A DNA stretch of 64,000 bases. It comes from Catonia carolina (Eukaryota; Arthropoda; Insecta; Hemiptera; Achilidae). The notes under the pieces are model-generated. The model saw only the letters and a program-made list of their open reading frames with translations. It did no database searches and was not told the origin of the DNA. The stretch covers positions 8,160,883-8,224,882 of the forward strand of contig JAQMRL010000008.1 of the NCBI GenBank assembly GCA_035578175.1, in the 5' to 3' direction. Both the position numbers and the translations under genes were made by a program. Every line of letters starts with the position of its first letter. Within the stretch, counting starts at the first letter, position 1. Below, piece after piece: positions 43,344 through 54,205 of the stretch.

Positions 43344-44430
43344 TTGAACATCGAAATTATGCATCAGTTGTTTCAACAAAAATATCAGGACTCTCCTATC
43401 AAATATAGTTTCTATAGACAATATTTTAAGGGTCATTTTGATTATCAATTTGGTAGGCCTCAGATTGATATGTGTGGAACCTGTGAGGACCTAATGGTGA
43501 AAATAAAAAGTCAAACTTTAAATTACTCTGGAAAACAAGTTGCTGCAGCTGAATTACTTGTGCATAGAAGGCGAGCCAAGAAATTTTATAGTGAACTTAA
43601 AACTATACAAGAAAAATGCAAATCTGACAAAAGTGTTTTAGGGATTTCATTTGATTACATGGCAAACCTGCCTCTTCCTAATATTCCTGTACAGGAATTA
43701 CTTTATTATAATCAAGTAACAGTGAATGTGTTTTGAATCCACAATTTTTATGATGAATCAGCAATGTTTTATCTATACCATGATAGTGTAGCAAAAAAGG
43801 GGCCATGAAGTGTGTTCCTTTCTATGGGATTACATAAAAAATTATGTTTCTGATTCTACTTCTGAAATCAGTACTACCCATTCCGAGGACATTCTTGGTT
43901 ACCATGTGACCGTGATTTTGCATGTGCAAAAAGATTAATTCGTCGCACTGATAGCATATATTCCATTAAACAATATTGTGAGCTGTTAATATCTTCACCA
44001 GTAAACAGATGATTCATGGTTACTCTGGTTTCTTTAGAAATTATTTTTAATTTCAAAGTTTGGGGTAACCATTATTATAAGAAAAATGCCATTTCTGTTG
44101 AAATACAGTTCAAAAACATTCCAAGAAATCAAAAAATGACTTTTACAGTTTCTACATACAAATAGTTTTTATATCTCTCTGGCCAAAGAGCTGGCACTGT
44201 TCGAGTCAAACCTTTTATTAAAATAGGTAGTGTTGTTACACATACATTCCTCCTACGAAGCAGTCCATTTGGAAATAAAGTATCTTTACCAGATGCAAAT
44301 CCATACCCTGATGGAAAAGTGGCTATTTATAAGAAGAAGATTGAAGATTTGAATAAACTAATGCATTAAATACCACATGAATACAAAGAATTTTACCAAA
44401 ACATTTTGCTTTCGCCAGTTTATGAAAGAT
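43344..44430 (+). pseudogene. Decayed transposase-like gene of unrecognised family
   Basis: The open part (43344-43736) contains FYRQYFKGHFDYQFGRPQID, MCGTCEDLMVKIK, AAAELLVHRRRAKKFYSELK and LGISFDYMANLPLPNIPVQE, followed by LLYYNQVTVNVF. Beyond the stop, other frames continue the protein: FYLYHDSVAKKG, FLWDYIKNYVSDS (about 43760-43870) and VKPFIKIGSVVTHTFLLRSS, PDANPYPDGKVAIYKKKIED (about 44200-44350). The C-x2-C, the HRR(A)KKFY block and the NLPLPxIPxxE block look like a zinc-binding plus catalytic region of a cut-and-paste transposase. I do not recall which family. Position within the TIR element supports transposase identity. Several frameshifts and stops make it dead. Confidence 0.6.
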
Positions 44431-44847
44431 GAGTATTAATCAAGAGCGAAAATATTTTTTATTTTGCGTATTATTTCATTAAAATCATTATTATAACATA
44501 AGAAGTAGTTTTATAAAAAAATAAATCGTGTATTATAACAATTTTTTTAAAAATAAGATATGTTTACTAATATCAGCTGTGATTTTTTTGGTGTTTAGTC
44601 AAGAAACAACCTAAGTCCAAATTTAAATATTAAAATATTTCTTGCAGTTTTAATTTCAACTTTTCAAAAACAATTTCTGCTAATGAAACTAGTCATTGCA
44701 CATATGTCTAAAAAATTTCAGAAAAAAAAATTAATTTTTAAGGCTTGAGATAGTTTTTTGTCGTTTACCGTAAAATACAGAAAGTGGACATAGGTTGTTT
44801 CTTAAATAACCGATTCAACTGTGTATTTTCTTAGTACATTTTTCAGC

Positions 44848-44900
44848 TGTTATCATGAAATAATAATGATGTGTTCAGTTGTTATTTCATGATAACTAAA
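44848..44900. repeat. Short palindrome
   Basis: GTTATCATGAAATAA against TTATTTCATGATAAC with about 20 bp between. Confidence 0.7.
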
Positions 44901-45194
44901 GTTTTGATAAATTAAAAAAATGGGCTACATAACTAAAATAAAAATTTAGCCTAAAACTGATTAACACAAGGTAACCTAAATTAGTAATAAAAATAACATT
45001 TTGTATAAAAAGAGAAAATACAAGAAACAATATTTACAACTGAAAAAATAACAACGTACATTATAAATAAAATAGCTAGGTAGAACGAGGCGAGCAATAA
45101 AAATAATACTGTAATGTAATTGTGTTACCACGATTAGAGATGTAAAAGAACTACCCTCGTTTTGTTTAGTCTAATAGATGAAAAACATAACAAG

Positions 45195-45240
45195 GGGAAG
45201 AGACTGAGAGAGGGAGAGAGAAAGAGAGAGAGAGAGAAGA
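45195..45240 (+). repeat. (GA)n-rich purine tract
   Basis: Imperfect GAGAGA repeats on the plus strand. Confidence 0.85.
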
Positions 45241-45459
45241 GTGCGTAAAAACTGAAGTAAGAATGGACGTGCCGGTTATCAAAAGAGAGGCGACAAAAAG
45301 AGCACTAATCCCAGTGAACAGACCAACATATCTTACGTAGCTATCATAGGGACCTTGAATAAGAGTAAGCATATTCTGTCGTATTGTCTATTAACTGTGA
45401 AGGGTGAATGAGTTAGTGAATTTGTTCATTAGTTTCTAAGGTAAAGAATTCGTTCCGTC

Positions 45460-45800
45460 TTAAAAGTGACAGTGAACAGTGAATGAGTCGGTAACTGATT
45501 TTTGTAAAAGTGATTGAAGGAACGAGAGGTCTGTTACTCTTCTATCTGTAGAATTACGGAATTACAGTCGCCGTGTCGTCCTGCCTTAAAGAATGAACAG
45601 AGAATGAGTAAGCGATCTTTGTAGCAGTGACTGGGGAACGAGAAGTCCGTGCTATATTGTAGAAGTACGGTTAACATTCGCCGTGTCGTCCTGTCTTCCA
45701 GTGACAGAAGAGTAAGCGATCTATGTAATAGTGACTGGGGAACGGTTACTCGCCTATCTGAATAACTGTGGTCACCGTGACTTATAAGTAACCGTGACTT
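45460..45800 (+). repeat. Three degenerate tandem units of about 110-120 bp
   Basis: CGCCGTGTCGTCCTG occurs at about 45563 and 45679; AGTGACTGGGGAACG occurs at about 45627 and 45729; GTAAGCGATCT(T/A)TGTA occurs twice. The units abut the MITE-M/RTE composite. Confidence 0.65.
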
Positions 45801-45872
45801 GTTCACAGTGACAGTTCTTTTGTCTCTTCTCTATAGTTCAGCCGCTCTAAGTTTGCTCCTACTGTCAACAAA

Positions 45873-48800
45873 CATGTTTTTCAACCAAAGAACGTCGTAA
45901 AAGGCGACTAAGGAGGCCGAGTGATCGCCGGCATAAGCGATCCAACTTTTGCTGGCCAACAGCTTCGGGTGGATGAGCCAGCAAAGGATAGGGCACTCTT
46001 TTGTCCTGGAGTCGGGAAACTGGCTCCGAAGGCGGAGGAACGGCGGAACGCTGTCAACGGCATAAGGATGTGGAAGCAGATTGGACACTCACCTCATTAA
46101 ATATCCAAAATGGATATGTCCTTGTAATCAACATGGCTATGCTTGCAGCTAAATTTATTTCCGGAGTTAGTCCCTCAATCGGGTCTCTGGGAGGGACAGT
46201 TTCAAGCACAGTAGTTGGTAACACTAAGCGTTTGAAGTATCGGGACGGGATCAGAGTCGGTACATGGAATGTGAGGACCTTGAGTCAGGCTGGAAAAATC
46301 CATAATGCAATAAAAGAGATGGACAGGATGAGGCTGGAAGTTTTGGGCATAAGTGAGATGCGCTGGCCGGGAAGTGGAATGATAAACATTGATAATCATA
46401 AAGTTTACTATTCTGGATCAAGCGAGGGAAAACACGAGAACGGAGTGGGCATAGCACTGGCACAGAAAATGGCCGAGTGTGTACATAACTTCGTCCCAGT
46501 CTCAGAAAGAATCTTCTTAATACAGATAAGAGCGAGACCAGTGGATCTTAACATAGTGCAAGTTTACGCCCCGACCGCAGATAAAGAGGACAGAGAAGTG
46601 GAAGAGTTGTACGAAGATATAAATAAAATAATAAGACAACTCAAAACAGAAGATGTCACTATTGTCATGGGTGATTTCAACTCAAAACTTGGAAAGGGTA
46701 GAACATCTGATTTTGTGGGTCCTTTTGGTTTGGGAGATAGAAACTCCCGAGGAGATGCCTTGGAGATTTTTGCGGAGATGAACCGGCTGGTGGTAATGAA
46801 CACCTGGTTTAGACAGCCACCTCGCAAGCTGTATACCTGGAAAGCGCCTAATGATAAGCCAGGGAAGATTATCAGGAACCAGATTGATTATATCCTTGTA
46901 AGTCAGCGTTACAGAAACAGCTGCATTTCCATGAAAACGTATCCCGGTGCAGACATAGCATCAGACCACGTCCCACTAGTGGGAACATTCAGACTTAAGA
47001 TGAAGAGGGTCACATCCAAGAGACCGAAGAGGTACGATTTGAGGAAGCTGAAAGACCCAGTCATACAACAGGCAGTAACTGCAACCCTTAATAATAGGAT
47101 AGAAACCATCAACACTACAAATGACATGAGAGATGAAATTGCAGAAATCCAAAAAGCAGTCGAGGATGTGAAAGAGGAATATCTACAGATGGATAAAAGG
47201 AGGAAGAAGGCTTGGATGACGGACGAAATTTTGGATCTCATGGAGGATAGAAGGTTAAAAAGGGGAGACCCGGAAGCATACAAAACTTTACAGAGGGTCA
47301 TACGAAGTAAAATCAGAGAGGCTAAAGAGAGGGAAAAGGCAGACCTCTGCCATGAAATAGAGGTGTACCAAAATAAACACGATAGTTTTAACATACATCG
47401 AAAAGTCAAAGAGATGACAGGAAGGTTTCGCAAGAGAAACAGCAACAAGCTCACTGACAATGATGGTCACCTCATCATTAGCAAAGAGGAGAGGAAAGTA
47501 GTGTGGGAGAGATACCTCAGAGAGCTGTTTGATGACCAAAGGGTAGAACAAGAACCAGACGTGGCAGAGACATCGGGGCCAGATATCCTTCAGGCTGAAG
47601 TGGAAGAAGCCATAAAATGTATGAAATCTGGGAAGGCAGCAGGCCCGGATAATTTGCAGGCAGAGTTCTTCAAGTTGCTCAACTATGGGAACACAAGACT
47701 CTTGACGGGTATTTTTAACCAGATATATTCATCGGCCAAACTGCCTGTTGAATGGCTTAGGTCTGAATTTATCACCATACCTAAAAAACCTGGATCTAAA
47801 GTATGCAGGGATTACCGGACAATAAGTCTGATGAGCCAGTTTCTAAAATTATTCCTGAGAATAATACATAAAAGAATTTACAAGGTGTGTGAAGAACATA
47901 TAGCACCGAACCAGTTTGGTTTTTTAGGAGCAGTGGGTACTAGAGAGGCACTCTTTAGTGTGCAAGTACTTTTCCAAAGATGCAGAGATGTAAGTTGCAA
48001 TGTTTTTGCATGCCTTATCGACTATCAAAAGGCGTTTGACCGTGTCAGACATGATCAAATGATGGAGATCCTCAAACAAACTGGACTGGATGGGAAGGAT
48101 TTGAAGCTGATCGCCAACTTGTATTGGAATCAGTCGGCAGTGCTCAGAGTGGAAGAAGACCATACAGAACAGGTCGAAATACGACGTGGGGTTAGACAGG
48201 GCTGTATTCTTTCGCCAATACTTTTCAACGTCTACTCAGAGCACATCTTCAAGGAGGCCATGCAGGATGTGGAAGAGGGTATCTCAGTGAACGGTGTCAA
48301 ACTGAATAATCTACGATATGCAGATGACACGATTGTATTCGCTGATACAATAGAGGGACTGCAAAGACTGATGAACAGGATAACAGAAGTGAGCGAGAAG
48401 TATGGCCTGGACATCAACATCGTGAAAACCAAATTAATGGTAATTAGCAGGGGACGGATAACTGGTGTAGACCTATATATAAAACATGCAAGAATTGAGC
48501 GTATAGCATGGTATCCGTATTTGGGCACTATTATCAATGAAGCCTGGGAAAACTCACAAGAGATCAAGTGCCGTATTGGTAAGGCAAGGAGTGTTTTCAA
48601 CGCAATGAGTTTGGCGTTTAAGAGTCATGAAACTTGAAGCCTTCGAACTTTGGGTGTACAGAAGAATGCTGAGGATACCATGGACAGATAGGGTGACCAA
48701 CATTGAGGTACTGCGTCGGATGAACAAGGAACCAGAGGTAATAAACACCATTAAGTGTCGCAAGTTGCAATACCTCGGTCATATTATGAGGAACCACGGT

Positions 48801-49004
48801 AGATACGAACTGTTGCAGCGCATCCTGCAGGGAAGATTGGATGGTAGAAGACAGCCAGGCCGAAGAAGAATATCCTGGCTTGCTAACCTGAGAGACTGGT
48901 ATGGGAAAAGCTCGGCCCAACTGTTCCGCATTGCAGATGACAAGACCAAGATAGCCATGATGACAGCCAGCGTTCGAACCGGACAGGCACGCTAAGAAGA
49001 AGAC
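45873..49004 (+). mobile_element. RTE-type non-LTR retrotransposon, nearly full length
   Basis: It has a GC-richer 5' region (45873-46132), the EN-RT coding region (46133-48995) and an AAGAAGAAG end (48994-49004). The same family left short 3' pieces at 27975, 31748 and elsewhere in the window. Confidence 0.85.
46133..48995 (+). pseudogene. Endonuclease-reverse transcriptase of an RTE-type LINE, broken near the end
   Basis: From ATG 46133 (MAMLAAKFISG) one frame runs to 48637. The AP-endonuclease domain comes first: GTWNVRTLSQAGK, EVLGISEMRWPGSG, VQVYAPTADKED, VMGDFNSKLG, NQIDYILVSQRYR and SDHVPLVGTFR. The reverse transcriptase follows: SGKAAGPDNLQAEFFK, YRTISLMSQFLK (usual P replaced by T), NQFGFLGAVGTREALF, CLIDYQKAFDRVRHD, RQGCILSPILFNVY and the catalytic RYADDTIVFA. 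Near 48625 the frame jumps: AFKSH is followed in another frame (48627-48995) by MKLEAFELWVYRRMLRIPWT and GRRQPGRRRISWLANLRDWY. Compared with other copies about 70 residues are deleted there, with a frameshift. The 5' frame is otherwise clean, so this copy is young but damaged. Confidence 0.85.
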
Positions 49005-49296
49005 TACAGGGTGCACGCTAGAGTCCGTGACTTTATGGATGTCGTATTCCTATTAAGATAACAATTTTTTAAATTATAAGTACTTAAAGTACTAAAAACA
49101 TCAGTCGTGATATGATGTAGGCCTAACAATTTCATTTATAAAAATACTTTTAAAAGTATTTTGTATTTAAATACTTTTGAAAGTATTTTGTTGTTACTTT
49201 TTAATCAGCGTGTACACATTTTTACATAATGCGCATGCTCAGTGATGTAATTATTTGTTTACATTAGGAGCAAACTGAGAGAGGCTGGAATGTAGT

Positions 49297-49620
49297 TAAA
49301 ACCACCGTTAAAGTACCAAAACCTACAGTAGTTGCTAATGACCAAGCTGTTGATGTGACTAAAAAAATTAAAAAAACAATTTTGAAAATTTTTAGTGTTA
49401 AAACGATTTCTTTTTTTTTATAAACACAATAAAAATTAATTTTTAACAGGGCATTTTATTTTTCTTTAACATTGAAATTTTGATCAGCAATGGCAGGCTT
49501 AAGGCAACAAGTTTTCGAAATAAGGGCTGGCACTTTTTGTACACCCTTATTCAAATTAAATGGCACTTGAGATCAAACTTTTAAATATTGTTCGACACTG
49601 AAATGGTTAATTTCATCAAA
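49297..49620 (-). mobile_element. PB3 fragment with truncated SINE-A
   Basis: SINE-A 3' part (49297-49385) then PB3 interior and its end CGACACTGAAATGG before TTAA (49607-49610 region). The unoccupied RTE target (CTTTTTGTACACCC) is at about 49538-49551. Confidence 0.65.
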
Positions 49621-49630
49621 ACTAAATATA

Positions 49631-50545
49631 CCAGTTGTGGCTATTAAATAACGAGACTGACGTTGTAAAATATTTTATTTTTATTTTTTACATAATTACT
49701 TATTGTCACCTTCAATGTACACTCCTTCTCTATCCCTACAACACTCCATGCAAATTTTCCATTGTTGGAAACAGTGCTGGAAGTCATCTTCTGTCAGCTC
49801 CTTCAACATAAGTGCTGCTTTCTCTTTTACAGCTTCCACAGACTCAAATCTTGTCCCTTTTAATCCAGATTTCACCTTCGGGAACAAATAGAAGACAATA
49901 ACATGTGATGAAACGTGGTTTTTTACTTATGATCTGGAAACGAAGCGCCAATCCATGCACTGCAAGAGCCCAACTTCACCGAGAGCCAAAAAAGCTCAAA
50001 TAAGCAAGTCAAAATTTAAAGCAATGATGATTGTTTTTTTTTATATCCATAGGATTGTGTACCTTCACTCGGTTCCTGAAGGTCAAACAATTAATCAATA
50101 TTACTACCTTGAGGTACTTTCTAAACTACATCAAAGAGTAAGGAAAAAACGCCCCAAAATGTAGAAGGACAAATCATGGGTTCTCCACCAAGACAATGCG
50201 CCAGCTCATTCCGCGTTATCTGTCAAGAGGTTCCTAGCCAAGTACAGCATCTCAGTGTTAGAACATCCACCAGATCTTGCACCATGTGACTTCTACCTGT
50301 TCCCTAATGTGAAATCTGCATTAAAAGGGACAAGATTTAAACCTGTGGAAGATGTAAAAGAGAAAGTGGCACGTGTCCTGAAGGAGGTGACAGAAGATCA
50401 CTTCCAGCACTGTTTCCAACAATGGAAAATTCGCATGGAGTGTTGTAGGGATAGAGAAGGAGTGTATATTGAAGGTGACAATAAGTGATTATGTATAAAA
50501 TTAAAATAAAATACGTCAGTCTTGTTATTTAATAGCCACACTTTG
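49631..50545. mobile_element. Palindromised Mos1-type mariner, copy 2
   Basis: Ends CCAGTTGTGGCTATTAAATA and, reversed, CAAAGTGTGGCTATTAAATA; TA at 49629-49630 and 50546-50547. Left arm 49631-49892 (in reverse: FPKVKSGLKGTRFESVEAVK and RDREGVYIEGDNK) mirrors right arm 50293-50545 (FPNVKSALKGTRFKPVEDVK ... RDREGVYIEGDNK). The middle has CDETWFFTYDLETKRQSMH and HQDNAPAHSALSVKRFLAKY. The N-terminal DNA-binding domain is absent. Junction with the left arm is the same as in 34298-35426. Confidence 0.85.
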
Positions 50546-50547
50546 TA

Positions 50548-51052
50548 TTATTTGCTTTTCTTTTACAAAAATTCACAAAAAACCTTACTCTATAAATAGC
50601 ACTATTTTAAAAAATTTATCCATTGATAATTTATTTTTATTTACAAAAATATCTTCATTCACTTACCGTAATTTTATGTTCATTTAATATTCTTCATCCA
50701 TTTTTTTAAACTAAAAATATTTTCACCATCGTGAGTTATTTAATTTTGTAGACAATTTTGTTCCGATTATATTGATATACAATACAACACTATTTAAAAT
50801 TACTAACATTGCCAAAAATAACATCACCACTATATTTGCACAATGAAGCCGCCATTTGACGCGTGTGTTCACAAACAAGTACACAACCTAAACTCTTGTA
50901 AAATAAATACAACTGAATAACAACCCCGTTTTTTGTCCCTACCATTCAAATTGTTAATTAAATCCATAAATTATAAAAAAATTCTATAAACGTCCACGTT
51001 TTTGTCCTTAGCATTCAATAAAGTGTTAATTAAATTCATTAATTATAAAAAA
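50548..51052. other. 3' flank of the 808-codon gene; unassigned
   Basis: AT-rich. On the minus strand the first AATAAA-type signals after the stop are near 50625-50640. No repeat ends were found. Confidence 0.35.
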
Positions 51053-53479
51053 TTATGAAAAAAAATACATTTTTAATCCTGGTTCAACCCTTTCGAACCA
51101 ACCGCGTCGAGAAAATTTATCGATAAAAAGTGATATATCATCAAGAGATGGATCAAACCATCCCAATACAGTTGCTATATAATTGTTGAATCGACATATC
51201 ACAGAATTTTCTCTTTCTTCGAATTGTAACTGACAATTAGTACAAAAAAATTCAAAACTCATCAAGAAAATTAAGACGTTCTCGTCAAACATGATCCTCA
51301 TTTTCATCACACGTGAATCGATTTGCAATAAATCGGCATGCCATTGCAACAGCACATCAAACATTCCCAAAATTTCACGTAGAACATGACTTTGGTACGA
51401 ACCATGCATATGAATAAATCTTTTTAAAACGCAAATTAAAACATCATATTTTAAAATCTCGTTACAAAATTTTCGTATTTTATCATCGATATTAATATCA
51501 AGATGAGAATAAACCCAATTTATAAATTTGTTAAGCGCACTGAAACCGTCTTGTCTCAAAATTAAATCTGCCAAATAAGAACCGAGATCGTTTTTATCGG
51601 AATGTTTAATATATTCAAATTTGAAATTAATTAAATCGTTTTCATCGTAGCTTACACACCAATTTAATATTTTATCGACAGCTTTATAATCTTGATAGTC
51701 AAACAAATCAAAAATTAATTCTTTAAAACTTTCAGAATGTCTGACGATATTTATTTTCAACGGTTTAAGATCTTCGATATCCGTAATACTATAAAACCAT
51801 TTAAATAATTCATTAATCTTTCTGGTAGCGGATTCGTTATCTTTTATCTTGATCAGATTTCTAAATAACTCTTCGATAACAAAATCAGTCACATGTAAAC
51901 GTTTCTCCTTGTTAAGTTCATCGATCGTAAATGTCTTCGAAAAATATTTGTCAAAACGATTTAACCTTTTTAACAATGATTCAGTATTCTTTTTCCGAAG
52001 TTTTAAATATTCGAACGACTCCGTATCGCTTAAACATTTATATTTATACTCCTTAATTATATCGTCAGATTTAAGACAATATTTAAGAAATCTATCTAGT
52101 CTTTTCGTATCTTTTTTAAATATCATCGAGATTACTTCCCGATAAAATTGATCATTTTTAATAATCTCTAATCTTCTATCTAAACAAATCGAATCGAAAA
52201 TTAACGTACAGATTTCATCATCTTTATTTTTTAAAAGTCTCAAAGCGCAAATATCAAGTTTATCGAATTTGAAATTTATAAAAGTTTTCATTTTATTATT
52301 CGACGGAATCGATTCCCAAAATTTTTTAAACATAAATTTATCTTTATTATGTAAATACGTTGTATATTCATCAAAATCGCTGTTAAGTTTAAGATTTGGA
52401 TTGAGTCGTAAATGAGTATACACATTCTTCAACGCGACAGATCGCGGTAAATTATTAGTTCTGAATATAAAATCATCAACACCTTCGAAAAACCTCGACG
52501 TAAATTTATTTATAATTTTTAATACGATTTTCTCGTTAAAAAATTGCAATATATATTTAAAACAATCGAAAAATCCCCGATCGATAACACATAACATATC
52601 AAGATCTAATTCCCGATTTATATTTATCGACGTACAAATATTTGGTATATCTGAATACATTGATATATTATTAAGAGTGTATTTAATCATTTCGGAGGAA
52701 TGAATCGATTTTTGTTCGGTATTGAAATTGTTCCAAATATACAATATCGATGCTTCATACGAATAATTTACAGGATAATCTGAACTAATAAGGAATATAA
52801 AAACATTTTCCTGGATCGTATACGATTCCCTAAAGTTCGTCGTAATCCTTAATATATTCGGATTGATTCCCTGAGTATTTAAAGCGATTAATGGGTATAA
52901 ATTTAAAATACTGATTAAATTATCATCACTGATCAACCACGATTTTATATCAGTAATATTTGCGATATCAGTTTGTCGATCAAATATGCAATACATACTA
53001 GCGAGAATATATTTAATCTTATACGATATTCCAGATCTCATACACAAATTTTCTGCACTACCTTTGTAATTAATCAATCCTAATTGATTCCAAATTAAAC
53101 ACTCCACATAATCTAAAAAATTAATTTCGTTGACATCTTCAAAATATTTATTGATATTGTAAAGTTTATTATGAACCAACCCCCAATTCATTAATTCACA
53201 ACCAACTAATCGAGTCATATCCAATAATTTCATCTTGAGCGATTGTTTGATGTCTTTAAACAGATCGCTTTCCATTTGTATTATAATTTCAGCCATTAAA
53301 TGACTTAAATTTTTATCGAAATACTGAGTACATGTCGTTGAATCTGATTTCGTATTGTTAAGTTTATCTTTCAATTTTTCTATAATCGTCGGTTGTTTCC
53401 AGTACGATGTAATAACTTTGATCGACGCAATATTTTGTAAAGATGAGAGTGGAAAACATGTTTTGATAGGTGCTGCCAT
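51053..53479 (-). CDS. Uninterrupted 808-codon gene of unknown function, alpha-helical repeat protein
   Basis: I do not recognise this protein. The first ATG is at 53479, in a good context (ACAGTCATGGC); the open frame extends nine codons further with no ATG. The stop is near 51053. There are no introns, no signal peptide (MAAPIKTCFPLSSLQNIA), no clear membrane segment and no catalytic motif I can name. The N-terminal half has the Cys/Trp-bearing blocks LVGCELMNWGLVHNK, VECLIWNQLGL, LCMRSGISYKIKYILASMYC and SSDYPVNYSYEASILYIW. From about residue 458 to 690, units of 43-49 residues align: RLDRFLKYCLKS, LLKRLNRFDKYF, ATRKINELFKWF, AVDKILNWCVSY and ALNKFINWVYSH, each followed by a polar helix with a HS(E/D)-like or (L/I)xxL pattern. 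That suggests a solenoid. The C-terminus is rich in Cys/Phe (FEFFCTNCQLQF). CpG and TCG/CGA codons are commoner than in flanking repeats. Possible origins: lineage-specific expanded gene family, horizontal transfer, or domesticated element; I cannot choose. Confidence 0.85.
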   Translation of the reverse strand: MAAPIKTCFPLSSLQNIASIKVITSYWKQPTIIEKLKDKLNNTKSDSTTCTQYFDKNLSHLMAEIIIQMESDLFKDIKQSLKMKLLDMTRLVGCELMNWGLVHNKLYNINKYFEDVNEINFLDYVECLIWNQLGLINYKGSAENLCMRSGISYKIKYILASMYCIFDRQTDIANITDIKSWLISDDNLISILNLYPLIALNTQGINPNILRITTNFRESYTIQENVFIFLISSDYPVNYSYEASILYIWNNFNTEQKSIHSSEMIKYTLNNISMYSDIPNICTSININRELDLDMLCVIDRGFFDCFKYILQFFNEKIVLKIINKFTSRFFEGVDDFIFRTNNLPRSVALKNVYTHLRLNPNLKLNSDFDEYTTYLHNKDKFMFKKFWESIPSNNKMKTFINFKFDKLDICALRLLKNKDDEICTLIFDSICLDRRLEIIKNDQFYREVISMIFKKDTKRLDRFLKYCLKSDDIIKEYKYKCLSDTESFEYLKLRKKNTESLLKRLNRFDKYFSKTFTIDELNKEKRLHVTDFVIEELFRNLIKIKDNESATRKINELFKWFYSITDIEDLKPLKINIVRHSESFKELIFDLFDYQDYKAVDKILNWCVSYDENDLINFKFEYIKHSDKNDLGSYLADLILRQDGFSALNKFINWVYSHLDINIDDKIRKFCNEILKYDVLICVLKRFIHMHGSYQSHVLREILGMFDVLLQWHADLLQIDSRVMKMRIMFDENVLIFLMSFEFFCTNCQLQFEERENSVICRFNNYIATVLGWFDPSLDDISLFIDKFSRRGWFERVEPGLKMYFFS

Positions 53480-53599
53480 GACTGTTCGAAAATTCTTCAA
53501 AAACACATACTGTAAATAATACTGTACAATGAAAATCTTCTTCGTAATCTCAGATCATAAGAACGAAACCTATAACACAGAAAAAGAAAACAATAAGAA

Positions 53600-54205
53600 T
53601 AAATTGAATCGGTTGTTATAAAAACATCATGAGTCCAGAAAAGCATATTTTCGGAAAAACGAAAAAAACCGTTTGCCTGAAAAACTGCCAAACATCAGGT
53701 GCCACTGATTTTTTATAGTAAAATGTAGGTTATTAGTTTTTACAAAATGACCAATAATGTTCTTTTAAACCATTTTCTTCAGCTTAAAAGTTTTTCTGTT
53801 TGTGGACTCATGATGTTTTCATAACAGACAGGAAAAAAATTGCTGTATAGGAGAAAAAGTTACTGTCACACAAGACAAACAAGCAGTAAGGAAATATGGC
53901 AGTACGTTAGGTTTAGAGATCACTTGTAGAATAAATTAAAACAGCTGACATTTTGTTTAGAGGTTTATCACTACACAGCAGCACTGATGATTTGTTTTGA
54001 AAACAACATGAGTCCCAGGACTCATGATGTTTTCATAACATATGATACTTCTAATTCACAATAACATTGCATAAAGATGTAGGACTCGCGTTAGTTTCAT
54101 ACTAAACTATGCGTCCACATAATAAAAACATGGCGGCATGTCTAACTCAATTTCAAAAAAAATGTGACTCATGATGTTTTCATAACAACTGATTCAATTT
54201 TATTT
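53600..54205. mobile_element. MITE-like repeat directly upstream of the 808-codon gene
   Basis: Inverted ends: AAATTGAATCGGTTGTTATA at 53602 and, reversed, AAATTGAATCAGTTGTTATG ending at about 54200, both continuing AAAACATCATGAGTC. The motif GACTCATGATGTTTTCATAAC is repeated internally (about 53801 and 54020). The interior is non-coding. It begins about 120 bp upstream of the start codon, so it could supply or disturb the promoter. Confidence 0.65.

Larger units (their letters stand above)
42100..44816 (+). mobile_element. TIR element of unidentified transposon class, with piggyBac-like element inside
   Basis: TIRs of 35 bp (GAATCGGTTATTTAAGAAAC at 42100; the same in reverse ending at 44816) enclose a decayed coding region (43344-44430) and a TTAA-flanked insertion (42198-43158). 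The TIR motif AAGAAACAACCTAAGTCC recurs internally (43160 region, 43220-43265 and 44600-44625). I could not define the target duplication. Confidence 0.7.
45834..49292 (+). mobile_element. MITE-M occupied by a long RTE-type LINE
   Basis: The MITE-M left end (TTCAGCCGCTCTAAGTTTGC, 45836-45872) and the rest of MITE-M (49005-49292, ending GGCTGGAATG with TA) are separated by 3.1 kb of LINE. About 12 bp of MITE-M present in the 60471 copy at this point (AAAAGCCACCTA) are missing. Confidence 0.8.

Noticed and set aside
43344..43736. Treating the NLPLPNIP-containing frame as a host gene
   Set aside because: It lies inside a TIR pair, is broken by stops and frameshifts downstream, and similar protein blocks continue in other frames to 44430, so it is a decayed transposon gene.
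46909..47551. Minus-strand open frames across the RTE element
   Set aside because: They are antisense shadows of the endonuclease-RT frame.
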